Of a DNA stretch of 64,000 bases, positions 37,433 to 48,295 are shown in pieces. Origin of the DNA: Stomorhina lunata (taxonomy: Eukaryota > Arthropoda > Insecta > Diptera > Rhiniidae); contig OW121741.1 in NCBI GenBank assembly GCA_933228675.1, positions 22,911,224 through 22,975,223 on the forward strand. Direction: 5' to 3'. The translations under genes and the position numbers were made by a program. The first letter of the stretch is position 1, and each line of letters begins with the position of its first letter. The notes under the pieces were generated by a model that was not told the origin of the DNA, ran no database searches, and saw nothing but the letters and a program-made list of their open reading frames with translations.

Positions 37433-38519
37433 AGGTAGAAACTCAATTGGGACGAATGACTAATTTCGTCCCGTACGACGAATTCGGCTTTAAAAATTCG
37501 TCTTGTACATTCGTCCATAGAACACATTTGGGACGAATAAACGTTGTTGACGCCATTTTTTTTTTCATAATCACAAACTACTCACACTTTCGTACATATC
37601 GCGCACTCACAACATTTGCAATTTTTTTTATTTTATTTTTTTTTTCGCAAGAAGAATATATTTAATTAATTTTATTTTAAATAATTATTTTTTTGTTTAC
37701 AATTTATAAGGTGACCATATTTTACAAAAACACATACAATTTCTAATATTTTACAACAGAAATATAAATACAGCCACTCTAAACCAGTTTAAGTATGAAA
37801 CACAATTGGAACGAACGACCAATTTTTCGGAACGAATATTCGTCATTAGAAATAGAAGATATGGGTTTATATGAAAGTGCTCACAATAGATGCGTACGAC
37901 GAAATTCGTCGTGCGTATCGAATAGTGCGATAGGTTTATTTCTATTTCATACGCAGACGAACGACGACTAAACTGATTAAGAGTGGCTGTATTTCTATTT
38001 CTGTTGTAAAGTATAAGAAATTATATGTGTTTTTGTGAAATATGGTCACCTTATAAATTGTAAACAAAAAAATAATTATTTCAAATAAAATTAATTAAAT
38101 ATTTTCTTTTTGTGAAAAATTGAAAGAATAAAATAAAGAAAAATTGCAAATATTGTGAGTGCGCGATATGTACGAAAGTGTGTGTAATTTGTGCTAATGA
38201 AAAATAAACAAAAATGGCGTCAGCAACGTTTATTCGTCCCAAATGTGTTCAATGGACGAATATACAAGACGAATTTTTAAAGCCGAATTCGTCGTGCTGG
38301 ACGAAATTAGTCATTCGTCCCAATTGTGTTTCTACCTTTAGTCATCGTTCGTCTGCGTATGAAATAGAAATAAACCTATCGCACTATTCGATACGCACGA
38401 CGAATTTCGTCGTACGCATCTATTGTGAGCACTTTCATATAAACCCATATGTTCTATTTCTAACGACGAATATTCGTTCCGAAAAATTGGTCGTTCGTTC
38501 CAATTGTATTTCATACTAT
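37433..38519. mobile_element. Foldback element with A-B-A'-B' inverted segments
   Basis: Four blocks. A (37433-~37790) starts GGTAGAAACTCAATTGGGAC. B (~37791-37970) starts AGTATGAAACACAATTGGAA. A' (~37970-38335) is the reverse complement of A. B' (38336-38519) is the reverse complement of B. A and A' face each other across B, so the transcript could form a ~350-bp stem with B as loop, while B' lies outside. The A and B ends resemble each other (GAAACACAATTGG.ACGAA), as expected of TIR variants of one family. No transposase is present. Short open frames here are by-products of the inverted repeats. Confidence 0.75.
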
Positions 38520-38674
38520 AATTGTAGTAGCTATGACGACAAAATTTAAAATAGGGAAGTTTTATTCAATTTTTGATCAGTTTATCAAATTTTATAGGAA
38601 TCAGTCCATATTTGACATTAGCTTTCATATAAAAAACACTCACGGAAACCAATAGTTTTAGCAAAGGCCAGTTA

Positions 38675-38988
38675 TATATATATATATAATACCCCGACAA
38701 CATTCCAATTGGAACAAGGGGTACTTCTCTCAGACAATGAGCTGCATCAGATTCTATTTTTAGACTCATTGTAAGGGACCTACATTTTAACGCCGCCTCC
38801 GAACGGCAAATGCATTAGTTAGAGAAGTTTTTCATAGCCTTATAAACAACAACCAGTGGCTAGCTGAGTTATGAGGTGAACCTCCGCTTTTTAAAAATTA
38901 ATTTTTTTCAAGTGGGTCTGACAGGGATTGAACTTGGGACCTCTGATATGCTAGGCGGATGACTAACCTGCTATACCACGGCGGTTCA
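38675..38988 (-). mobile_element. tRNA-derived SINE with perfect 16-bp target duplication
   Basis: A 314-bp retroposon. Its head (about 38985-38915, minus strand) has a polymerase III A-box-like segment TGGTATAGCAGGTTAG and B-box-like GTTCAATCCC. Between them, CGCCTAGCATATCAGAGGTC closely resembles the anticodon arm of tRNA-Ala(AGC). The body then runs to a TA-rich tail at 38675-38690. The 16-bp sequence TAGCAAAGGCCAGTTA is repeated exactly at 38659-38674 and 38989-39004, the hallmark of L1-type target-primed insertion. It sits inside an INE-1-like element. Confidence 0.88.
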
Positions 38989-39386
38989 TAGCAAAGGCCA
39001 GTTAAAAGCTATTAAATTAGAAACTATGATAGCTATGTCCACTTTTGCAAGAATTTTGTTACAATCGGTCAACATTTGGCTATAATTCTTATATATATAA
39101 CATCCCCTTTTTATATCTACATTCAAAAAGATTTGGAGGTACATTCATTATAATAAGATTGCACCTATGAAATTAGATAGGCATCAATCAATGTTCAGCC
39201 CAAACTTTATATATGATGGATGCATTAGGAACTCCTAACGAACTATATGGACCTGCCGCATTACTATTAACGTGTTAAGCCCAACTACATATTAAGCACA
39301 ACGAAAAGTATTTAACAACTTATTAATGTAAAATTATACCCGGTTATGAGACCGAATTTTGATCAAAGTAAATACTGGGGAAACTA

Positions 39387-40669
39387 TCGGGTGGTTAAAT
39401 TTCAAGGGCCGATGTTGATTTTGAATAAAATACAAACTATTTAGAAAACTATTGTAATTTTATTTTATTATGATATATTGGTATTACTCAATTATGTACG
39501 GAACAAAATATTGGCCAAATGGGCGCTGCGACCACGGCGGCACACCTCCATACGATGGTCCAAATTTTCGACGACCCTGAGGCATAATGGAGGCTCTATG
39601 CCGTTAATGTGCCGAACTATCTCATCCTTTAGCTCTTGAATTGTTGCTGGCTTATCGACGTAAACCTTTTCTTTCAAATAACCCCAAAGAAAAAAGTCCA
39701 ACGGTGTCAAATAAACATCGCCATTACGTGAGATAACACGGCCATTGAATTTGTTGCGCAAAAGAGCCATTGTTTCGTTAGCTGTGTGGCAGGTGGCACC
39801 GTCCTGCTGAAACCACATGTCGTCCACATCCATATCTTCCAATTCGGGCCATTAAAAGTTCGTTATCATCTCACGATAGCGAACACCATTCACAGTAACT
39901 GCCTGACCGGCCTCATTTTGGAAGAAATACGGCCCGATGATGTCGCCAGCCCATAAAACGCACTAAACAGTCACTCTTTGTGGGTGCATTGGTTTTTCGA
40001 CAATCACTCTTGGATTCTCATTCGCCCAAATGCGGCAATTCTGTTTATTGACGAATCCACTGAGGTGAAAATGTGCCTCATCACTGAAGATGATTTTCTT
40101 CGAAAATTGATCATCCACTGTTGCCATTTCTTGCCACCATTCTGCCCATTCACGACGTTTGGAATGGTCTAGAGGCTTTAGTTCTTGAGCCAATTGCACC
40201 TTGTAAGCGTGTAAATGCAAGTCTTTATGCATAATGTTCATCAACGACGAGCGTGAGAGGTGCAATTGTTGGTCACGACGACGAGTTGAGGTGAACGGCT
40301 CTTCAGCCACACTAACGCGAACAGCAGCAATATTTTCAGCAGTACGAGCTATACAAGCATGCACTGGTGTTCCCACATCTTCTACAGACCCGGTTTGCTC
40401 TAATTTTTCCACGATTTTTGCGATTGTAAGCACATTTGGACGATCAAATTGACCAAAAAAATCACGAAGTGCACGATATGCATTTTGATTTGAACGCCCA
40501 TTTTCATAATAAGTCTGGGTAACTTTAACACGTCGTTGGATTATGTATCTCTCCATGGCTCAAATTGAGTAAGTCTGAAATAGAGAAATGTCGAATAAAA
40601 TTCGGAAAAAAACTTGACGTTTAGGTGTGGTTCACATTCAACATCGGCCCTTACAATTTAACCACCCTT
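39387..40669 (-). mobile_element. Tc1/mariner-type transposon, second family
   Basis: A 1283-bp element with ~36-bp TIRs. The left end starts TCGGGTGGTTAAATTTCAAG and the right end (reverse complement) AAGGGTGGTTAAATTGTAAG; both continue GGCCGATGTTGA. TA lies on each side (39385-39386 and 40670-40671). It is inserted into an INE-1-like element that resumes after it. Confidence 0.9.
39492..40556 (-). pseudogene. Tc1/mariner-type transposase, second family (dead)
   Basis: Related to but clearly diverged from the 9.4-kb transposase. It starts MERYIIQRRVKVTQTYYENG (insect transposase HTH region), contains IIFSDEAHFHLSGFVNKQNC (first Asp) and MWFQQDGATCHTA (second Asp). Lesions: a TAG stop after HPQRVTV, probably replacing the Trp of VTVW; a TAA stop after REMITNF; and an in-frame deletion of about seven residues, so that NGDV runs straight into YLTPLDFFLWGY, removing the segment with the third catalytic Asp. 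It cannot encode an active enzyme. Confidence 0.9.
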
Positions 40670-40894
40670 TAGTAAGATATTTTTATATGTTGAACTTTAA
40701 AGCTATTGCAACCGAATTTAGTCCAAAGGTTTTACCAACAATACCAATTAGCTGAGCGATTTTTTCAGTTTTGGTCCACAGTTTGAATTAGCTGCACCCT
40801 TTTAGATATATGAGATATGTTTCTAAATTTAACACAACTTGATGGTGGGTATATAAGATTCGGTGCAGCCGAATATAACACTCTTACTTGTTTT

Positions 40895-42506
40895 AACTGA
40901 TACTGGCAATAGTATAAAAAATTTATTATTATTTGAAAATTTTGATAAAGACAAATTTTAATAAATTTTAACTGAAGCGTTAACAATAAAATATATTAAA
41001 ATGAAATTAATAACAAATTAAATCCCTTATAGAATATATAACAATCCTTTAAGTTGTAGTTTAATTAAAATTGACACCTGCTGGTTATTTAAAACATTTA
41101 GAATCTCTTAAAATGTTTATCGATATAATTCAGCAAATTTTTAAAATACATTATCCTTTAAGTTGTTTTCAATTAAATTTGAGTTATCATTTAATTAAAG
41201 CTTTACTTTATCAATATTACTTATATTCTTCAAGTTGTAATTACTTCTTTGAAATATTTGTATGTTTTGTATTTATGTTTTTATGTTCTAATGCATGTTT
41301 GTTTATATGTTTATTTATGTTTATATATATTTTGATTAATTGACATACATATTATCCAATTTGATAATAATGAATGACAAGTTTTGGCAAATACTCTGTA
41401 ATGCAACCACTTTGTAGTTACATACTCTTTGAATTGCTGCTGTGTGAGTATCAAATATTTTACAATTTTGTATTTGCAACATGATGTTGCAATTACTGCT
41501 TATGTGTGTATATGAGTGTCTGATATGTGTGCAAGTGATGGTTATAATAAATATGTATTGATTGCGAACACAATTACCAAACACTAGATTTAGTTGAATT
41601 GTCTGTATGTGTGTGTGTACAGTTTTATTAAATAGTTTGTGTATAAACCTCAAATCCAAATAGTTGATTCCATATAGAGTTGATGGTTGGTTTCAGACAA
41701 ATTTAACTAGTCAGACAGACTGATTGAATGACTGACGGTATGTCTATCTGTCGGTCTTTCAATCAGCAGTATTTACTAATTGTAACCCAGCAATATATAG
41801 TAAGTTTATAAAAAATATAACATACCTTTAGGAGTTGAAAGAAAAATTTCATAATTTTTAAGCATGCATTTAGACTTATACAAAATAAACAAAATTAATT
41901 CAGAATGTGGCATATCTTTACGGCTGAAGCATTAGCATTAAAAACTAGCATACTTTTAGGCTCCTCAATACAAACAATCCTAAAATTTTCTAGAAAACTA
42001 TAATTACCTTTAAAACTTTGCTGGGTATTTCTCTAAATTTTACATTTAAATTATTGTGTGCTTGTGCATTACTATTGATATCAACATCAATTTTCATCAT
42101 TATATTTCCACTCAGCATGTAGCTGAGTATATTTGAATACAAACTCGAACAAGTATTGACGTACTGAATAATTAATGTACTTTTTTTTAAGTTATTTCTT
42201 TTTCTGTTGGCTTCAAAAGTCATTTGGACTGAAAACTTTATGGCTTTTTTTGATACAATATTTGCTGGCATGACAATCAATCAATATTTTCTTATTTATT
42301 TAGCTACAAGAAATATTCTACTTAAAAACCTTCAATATAATAGTCAATGATAATTTGGGTTTTATTTGGTTAATTGCGGTTTTAATTTGTATCGTAAATG
42401 TTAAAGCTATAAAGTAAGAATAAAACTAAAAGCAAGTTTTTGGCCACAAAAGTTTGTGGTTTTCACAAAAGAGTCGTAATTAATATTTTGGAAGAAAACT
42501 AATTAC
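40895..42506. other. Non-coding intronic stretch
   Basis: No element, gene or tandem array recognised. Open frames here (for example 41071-41343, 41336-41659) overlap on opposite strands and are AT-driven. Confidence 0.4.
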
Positions 42507-42610
42507 CTTATAGCCTTTTAGGTTTTCTACAACACAAGCCAGGAGCGCGTCACGACCCACAGAGACGGTGACATTAGCAACGGGTTCGGCAAAGCGAGGC
42601 ATATCGGCAT
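42507..42610 (-). CDS. DIP/lachesin-like gene, exon encoding start of Ig1
   Basis: 104-nt minus-strand exon with acceptor TCTCACTCCAG and donor GTAATT; it enters at phase 1 and leaves at phase 0. It encodes DADMPRFAEPVANVTVSVGR then DALLACVVENLKGYK. This supplies the A and B strands of Ig1, including the B-strand Cys (LLACVVENL) and an N-glycosylation sequon (NVT). The product continues directly into VAWVRVDTQ of the exon 8.5 kb downstream. The intron on its 5' side (1.6 kb) is largely a 12-bp tandem array; the intron on its 3' side holds several nested transposons. Confidence 0.92.
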
Positions 42611-42689
42611 CTGGAGTGAGAAGAAAATAATGGTATCAGTTTGAAATTTAACTCAAAAGTCAGTTATACAATACTCAAGATATAGACTA

Positions 42690-44010
42690 TGACAAAGACT
42701 AAGAAATAGACGAAGACATAGACTAAGACATAGACTAAGACATAGAGTAAGACATAGACTAAGACATAGACTAAGACATAGACTAAGACATAGACTAAGA
42801 CATAGACTAAGACATAGACTAAGACATAGACTAAGACATAGACTAAGACATAGACTAAGACATAGACTAAGACATAGACTAAGACATAGACTAAGACATA
42901 GACTAAGACATAGACTAAGACATAGACTAAGACATAGACTAAGACATAGACTAAGACATAGACTAAGACATAGACTAAGACATAGACTAAGACATAGACT
43001 AAGACATAGACTAAGACATAGACTAAGACATAGACTAAGACATAGACTAAGACATAGACTAAGACATAGACTAAGACATAGACTAAGACATAGACTAAGA
43101 CATAGACTAAGACATAGACTAAGACATAGACTAAGACATAGACTAAGACATAGACTAAGACATAGACTAAGACATAGACTAAGACATAGACTAAGACATA
43201 GACTAAGACATAGACTAAGACATAGACTAAGACATAGACTAAGACATAGACTAAGACATAGACTAAGACATAGACTAAGACATAGACTAAGACATAGACT
43301 AAGCCATAGACTAAGACATAGACTAAGACATAGACTAAGACATAGACTAAGACATAGACTAAGACGTAGACTAAGACATAGACTAAGACATAGACTAAGA
43401 CATAGACTAAGACATAGACTAAGACATAGACTAAGACATAGACTAAGACATAGACTAAGACATAGACTAAGACATAGACTAAGACATAGACTAAGACATA
43501 GACTAAGACATAGACTAAGACATAGACTAAGACATAGACTAAGACATAGACTAAGACATAGACTAAGACATAGACTAAGACATAGACTAAGACATAGACT
43601 AAGACATAGACTAAGACATAGACTAAGACATAGACTAAGACATAGACTAAGACATAGAATAAGACATAGACTAAGACATAGACTAAGACATAGACTAAGA
43701 CATAGACTAAGACATAGACTAAGACATAGACTAAGACATAGACTAAGACATAGACTAAGACATAGACTAAGACATAGACTAAGACATAGACTAAGACATA
43801 GACTAAGACATAGACTAAGACATAGACTAAGACATAGACTAAGACATAGACTAAGACGTAGACTAAGACATAGACTAAGACATAGACTAAGACATAGACT
43901 AGGACATAGACTAAAACATAGACTAAGACATAGACTAAGACATAGACTTACGCATGTGCATAGACTTACGCATATACATAGACATATACTAAGACATACA
44001 CTAAGACATA
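42690..44010. repeat. 12-bp tandem array (CATAGACTAAGA)n, array 1
   Basis: About 108 nearly identical copies of CATAGACTAAGA with only a few substitutions, for example AAGCCATAG near 43303 and CATAGAATAAGA near 43656. Units degrade at both edges. It occupies most of the 1.6-kb intron between the 45-nt exon and the Ig1 exon. Confidence 0.97.
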
Positions 44011-44212
44011 TACTTAGAATTTAAGTTTCTTAAACTGTAGTGATTGATGTGAAATTAATTTTACGAGAAGTAGTTCAAAGCGAACAGTGAAAAAAGGACA
44101 AGCCTGCAAGACATCACCCTGGGCATTGCTCTGTTTTAAAGTTTTATAGCTTTAGTCATTTGTCTTATATTGAAAAAGAAACTAATAAAATATATTTTTT
44201 AATTTCACTTAC

Positions 44213-44257
44213 CTTCCAACGAAGTCTGTGATTTATCACCCATGTGCATATGTTTTC
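44213..44257 (-). CDS. DIP/lachesin-like gene, 45-nt linker exon upstream of Ig1
   Basis: Short minus-strand exon with acceptor TTTTTCATTGCAG and a strong donor GTAAGT. In the only frame consistent with the next exon (phase 1 in, phase 1 out) it encodes KHMHMGDKSQTSLE and adds the G that completes the first codon (Asp) of the next exon. The other frame that stays open is out of phase downstream. The residues are hydrophilic and fit a linker between the signal peptide and Ig1. The exon could be alternatively used, since skipping 45 nt keeps the frame. The preceding signal-peptide exon was not identified in the window. Confidence 0.72.
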
Positions 44258-45000
44258 CTGCAATGAAAAAGAACAGATTTTCTTATTAAATTCCTTTATA
44301 TTTAAATGCTTTCTAAATTCAATTTATATTATAAGTTTTTCACTGCCAAAATTTAAAATATGAAATGATTTTTTCTAAAATTTCTTTTTTCGTTTCACAC
44401 ATAATACTTTTACCACCACCATAGCCACCAAAGTGTGACAGAAATTTATATTACAAAGCCACAGCAAATCCGTTTACTTAACACACTTTACTCGATATTG
44501 TTGTATATATTTATATATATATTGTTGCAACGTGCTGCAGCAACGAAAGCAAAATTGCTGGCATAGACGAGAAAAGAAAAGCAGGAAATGGAACGAGATA
44601 AAAATAAAAATAATTTTTGTCAGTAACATTTATTAAAAAATATTATAGACCACAAGAAAAAGTTAACGAAGCAAGGAGTCAACTCAAACCCCCAAATGTT
44701 ACTGTTGTTATTCTGCTGCTCCAGCTTCTGTTGTAAATGATATGCTGCAGCTGGATGTGTGTCTAGCCTTTAAGGCACAGAGACTTTGTGCTGGGGCTTT
44801 GGGGGATATGTATATATTTATAGAGCAACATAGACTTCAGAACTTTTGGAAAACTTATACATAAATATATGTATATAAAAGGATATCCAAGTACAAGTGT
44901 AAGTGAGCATTGTCTTAAGTTCCCACGGGTACTAGGGATTGTGTTAAATATTTAAGACTATTTATATAAAATACTTAAATCAAATAAAATCTGCATTAAA
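44258..45000. other. Intronic stretch upstream of the linker exon
   Basis: No signal-peptide exon recognised on the minus strand. Nothing else supported. Confidence 0.35.
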
Positions 45001-45004
45001 AAAA

Positions 45005-47095
45005 GTTAAAATTTTTCTATAGAAAAATCTTGCTATCGAAATATTTTTTTATCGAAAATTTTTCTATAGAAAATTTTTTAGAAAATTTTTTTTAACGAAA
45101 ATTTTTCTGTAGAAAAATTTTTTAACGAAAATTTTTCTATAGAAAAATTTTTTAACGAACATTTTTCTATAGAAAAATTTTTTAACGAAAATTTTTTTAT
45201 AGAAAAATTTTTTAACGAAAATTTTTCTATAGAAAAATTTTTTAACGAAAATGTTTCTATAGAAAAATTCAAATATAGAAAATATAGAAAATTTCTTTCT
45301 CTAAACTTTTTGTATCGAAATTTTTTTTAATTTAAAATTTTTCTATAGAAAAATTTTGCAATCGAAATATTTTTTATCGAAAATTTTTCTAAAGAAATTT
45401 TTTTAGAAAATTTTTTTTGAAAATTTTTTTAGAAAATTTTTTTTTAGCGAAAATTTTTCCATAGTAAAATTTTTTATCGAAAATTTTTCTATAGAAAAAT
45501 TTTTTATCGAAAATTTTTCTATAGAAAAATTTTTTATCGAAAAATTTTCTATAGAAAAATTTTTCTATACAAAATTTTGTTTTAATGAAAATTTTTCTAT
45601 AAAAATTTTTTTTTATTGAAAATTTTTCCATAGAAACAATTTTTTTATCGAAAATTTTTCTTTAGAAAAATTTTTTTTTTGAAAATTTTTCTTTAGAAAA
45701 ATTTTTTTATCGGAAATTTTTCTATAGAAAATTTTTTTATCGAAAATTTTTTTATCGAGAATTTTTCTGTAGAAAAATTTTTTTATCAAAAAATTTTTTA
45801 TCGAAAATTTTTCTAAGAAAAATTTTTTTATCGAAAATTTTTCTATAGAAAATAGAAAAATTATTTTATCGAAAATTTTTCTATAGAAAAATTTTTTTAT
45901 TGAAAATTTTTCTATAGAAAAATTTTTTATCGAAAATTTTTCTGTAGAAAAATTTTTCTATAGAAAAATTTTTTATCCAAAATTTTTCTATAGAAAATTT
46001 TGTTTTATCCAAAATTTTTCTATAGAAAATTTTGTTTTAACGAAAATTTTTCTATAAAAATTATTTTTTATCAAAAATTTTTTTATAGAAAAATTTTTTA
46101 TCGAAAATTTTTCTATAGAAAAATTTTTTTATCGAAAATTTTTCTATTAAAAATTTTTTTATCGAAAATTTTTCTGTAGAAAAATTTTTTATTGAAAATG
46201 TTTCTATAGAAAAAATTTTAATCCAAAATTTTTCTTTAGAAAATTTTGTTTTAACGAAAATTTTTCTATAAAAAATTTTATTATCGAAAATTTTTCTATA
46301 AAAAATTTTATTATCGAAAACTTTTCTATAGAAAAATTTTTTTATCGAAAATTTTTCTATAGAATAATGTTTTTATCGAAAATTTTTCTATAGAAAAATT
46401 TTTTTATCGAAAATTTTTCTATAGAAAAATTTTTTATCGAAAATTTTTCTATAGAATAATTTTTTTATCGAAAATTTTTCTATAGAAAAATTTTTTAATC
46501 GAAAATTTTTCTATAGAAAAATTTTTTTATTGAAAATTTTTCTATAGAAAAATTTTTTTGTCGAAAATTTTTCTATAGAAAAATTTTTTTATCGAAAATT
46601 TTTCTATAGAAAAATTTTTTTATCGAAAATTTTTCTATAGAAAAATTTTTTTATCGAAAATTTTTCTATAGAAAAATTTTTTTATCGAAAATTTTTCTAT
46701 AGAAAAATTTTTTTATCGAAAATTTTTCTATAGAAAAATTTTTTTATCGAAAATTTTTCTATAGAAAAATTTTTTTATCGAAAATTTTTCTATAGAAAAA
46801 TTTTTTTATCGAAAATTTTTCTATAGAAAAATTTTTTTATCGAAAATTTTTCTATAGAAAAATTTTTTTATCGAAAATTTTTCTATAGAAAAATTTTTTT
46901 ATCGAAAATTTTTCTATAGAAAAATTTTTTTATCGAAAATTTTTCTATAGAAAAATTTTTTTATCTAAAATTTTTCTATAGAAAATAGAAAAATTATTTT
47001 ATCGAAAATTTTTCTATAGAAAAATTTTTGATAGAAAAAGTTTTCTATAGAAAAATTTTTTTATCGAAAATTTTCTATAGAAAAATTTTCAAGTT
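45005..47095. repeat. 31-bp tandem array (left arm of second inverted pair)
   Basis: About 65 units of ATCGAAAATTTTTCTATAGA followed by AAAATTTTTTT. Period 31 is perfect for many consecutive units between about 46560 and 46960. The outer part is more diverged. Confidence 0.95.
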
Positions 47096-48295
47096 AAAAG
47101 CAAACGGCTTATAACTTGACGAAAGAATAATAGACCTACTGCTAAACTTATTCTAGAACCTCCTAAAAGTATGCAGCATAATTTATTTTCTCAATATTTC
47201 CTTGATTTTGTTTTGCAGAAGATGAAGAATCGTACCCTTATTATGTTACAATTTTAACCTTAAAATTGTACAGCTATCTCTTTTCCTAACCACCTGATAT
47301 TTAGAGTCTTCCTGCCAAGTTCCTGTAGAGTACAAAACAAAATCAGCTTCAACTTAAACGCTCAAACCCTCTTTAACACACATACTTGCTTAATGTAAAA
47401 ATTTAAGTAAGTTTTACTATAAAAGTTTAATTTTATAGGACTCTCCAAGCTCTTCAGAACAGGAAAAAACAATAGTAAAAAATATGAAACACAACAGTAA
47501 CAGTTGTAGTTTTTTAAAACTACAGGGATCTTTGTATTTTTAAGAACAACTTTTATTGTTACCAAAAACGGTAACCAAAAGACAAATAAGAAATATGGAA
47601 ACTGTATGAAGAAATGAATGAAGGAAATTCTTGTCATGACAGATGCAGGAATAAAAATGTATACAAAATCTTACAAATGTATATAAATGTGACTCTTACA
47701 AATGCAAGTTTGCGTTAGTGTATATATGAATATGTGTTTTTTTTTTAGAACAGATATTTACTAGTCTAAATGTCTTAAGTCTGCTGTTGTATTCAAGTGC
47801 AGCATTGTCTGCATTTTTTATGTAATTCTATTTGATTTTAACGTTTTTTTGTTGCCCAAAAACAAAAAAGAAACCTTTAAGATATAAATCACTGAAATTC
47901 CTTATGGAATATTTTAGTCTTTTCTTTTAGTTTTTGCCAGAAACAAATGAAATTTCTAGTTTTGAATGTTGTTATTAGATTACGGGTAATAAAATTATTA
48001 AATTTTATAAAATATGACATAATTTAAATTTGAAGTTAAGCAAATTTGGGTTGGAAAGACGGAAAGTAAATCAATAAAAGTTTTGTTTAGGGAAGGGAAA
48101 CTTTAATATATTTTATAAAATAATGCAAATGAAAAAGCAATTTGTGACGTAGACTCTAACACAGACATGAACATCGACTAATAGAAAGTCTTAAAAAACA
48201 AGGGTTTAGACAAAGGCTTTGATGTGGGAGTACGAATAGAAACGAAACCTTTCGCAAGCATTTGTGGATTGTTAAGGCAATTGTAAGACAATTAG
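47096..48295. other. Spacer between the second pair of inverted arrays
   Basis: 1.2 kb of ordinary AT-rich DNA; no gene or element recognised. Confidence 0.45.

Larger units (their letters stand above)
36511..40894 (+). mobile_element. INE-1/DINE-1-like element, split by three nested insertions
   Basis: Starts TTATACCCACCATCAA and ends near 40894 with the inverted counterpart TTGATGGTGGGTATA, then hairpin TTCGGTGCAGCCGAA and CTCTTACTTGTTTT. The matching termini show that the segments 36511-37432, 38520-38658, 39005-39386 and 40672-40894 belong to one element. It contains, left to right, a foldback element (37433-38519), the SINE (38675-38988) and a Tc1/mariner-type copy (39387-40669). The body contains a diverged ~235-bp internal duplication (near 37030-37330) around AATCGGTCACCA and TCAGATAAAA. 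Confidence 0.7.

Noticed and set aside
37447..38549. Open frames of 72 and 111 codons in the foldback element
   Set aside because: They are inverted copies of the same TIR sequence read in opposite directions (TNFVPYDEFG-type residues), not a gene.
38915..38985. Possible functional tRNA gene (minus strand)
   Set aside because: Has A- and B-box-like sequences and an anticodon-arm resemblance to tRNA-Ala, but it is the head of a SINE with target duplications and a body; the acceptor stem does not look intact.
42690..44010. CRISPR-like array
   Set aside because: Contiguous 12-bp repeats without spacers, in a eukaryotic intron.
45078..45631. Minus-strand frames rich in Lys, Phe, Ser (also at 21625-22313 and 23313-23624)
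   Set aside because: Translations of ~30-31-bp AT-rich arrays; no complexity beyond the tandem unit.
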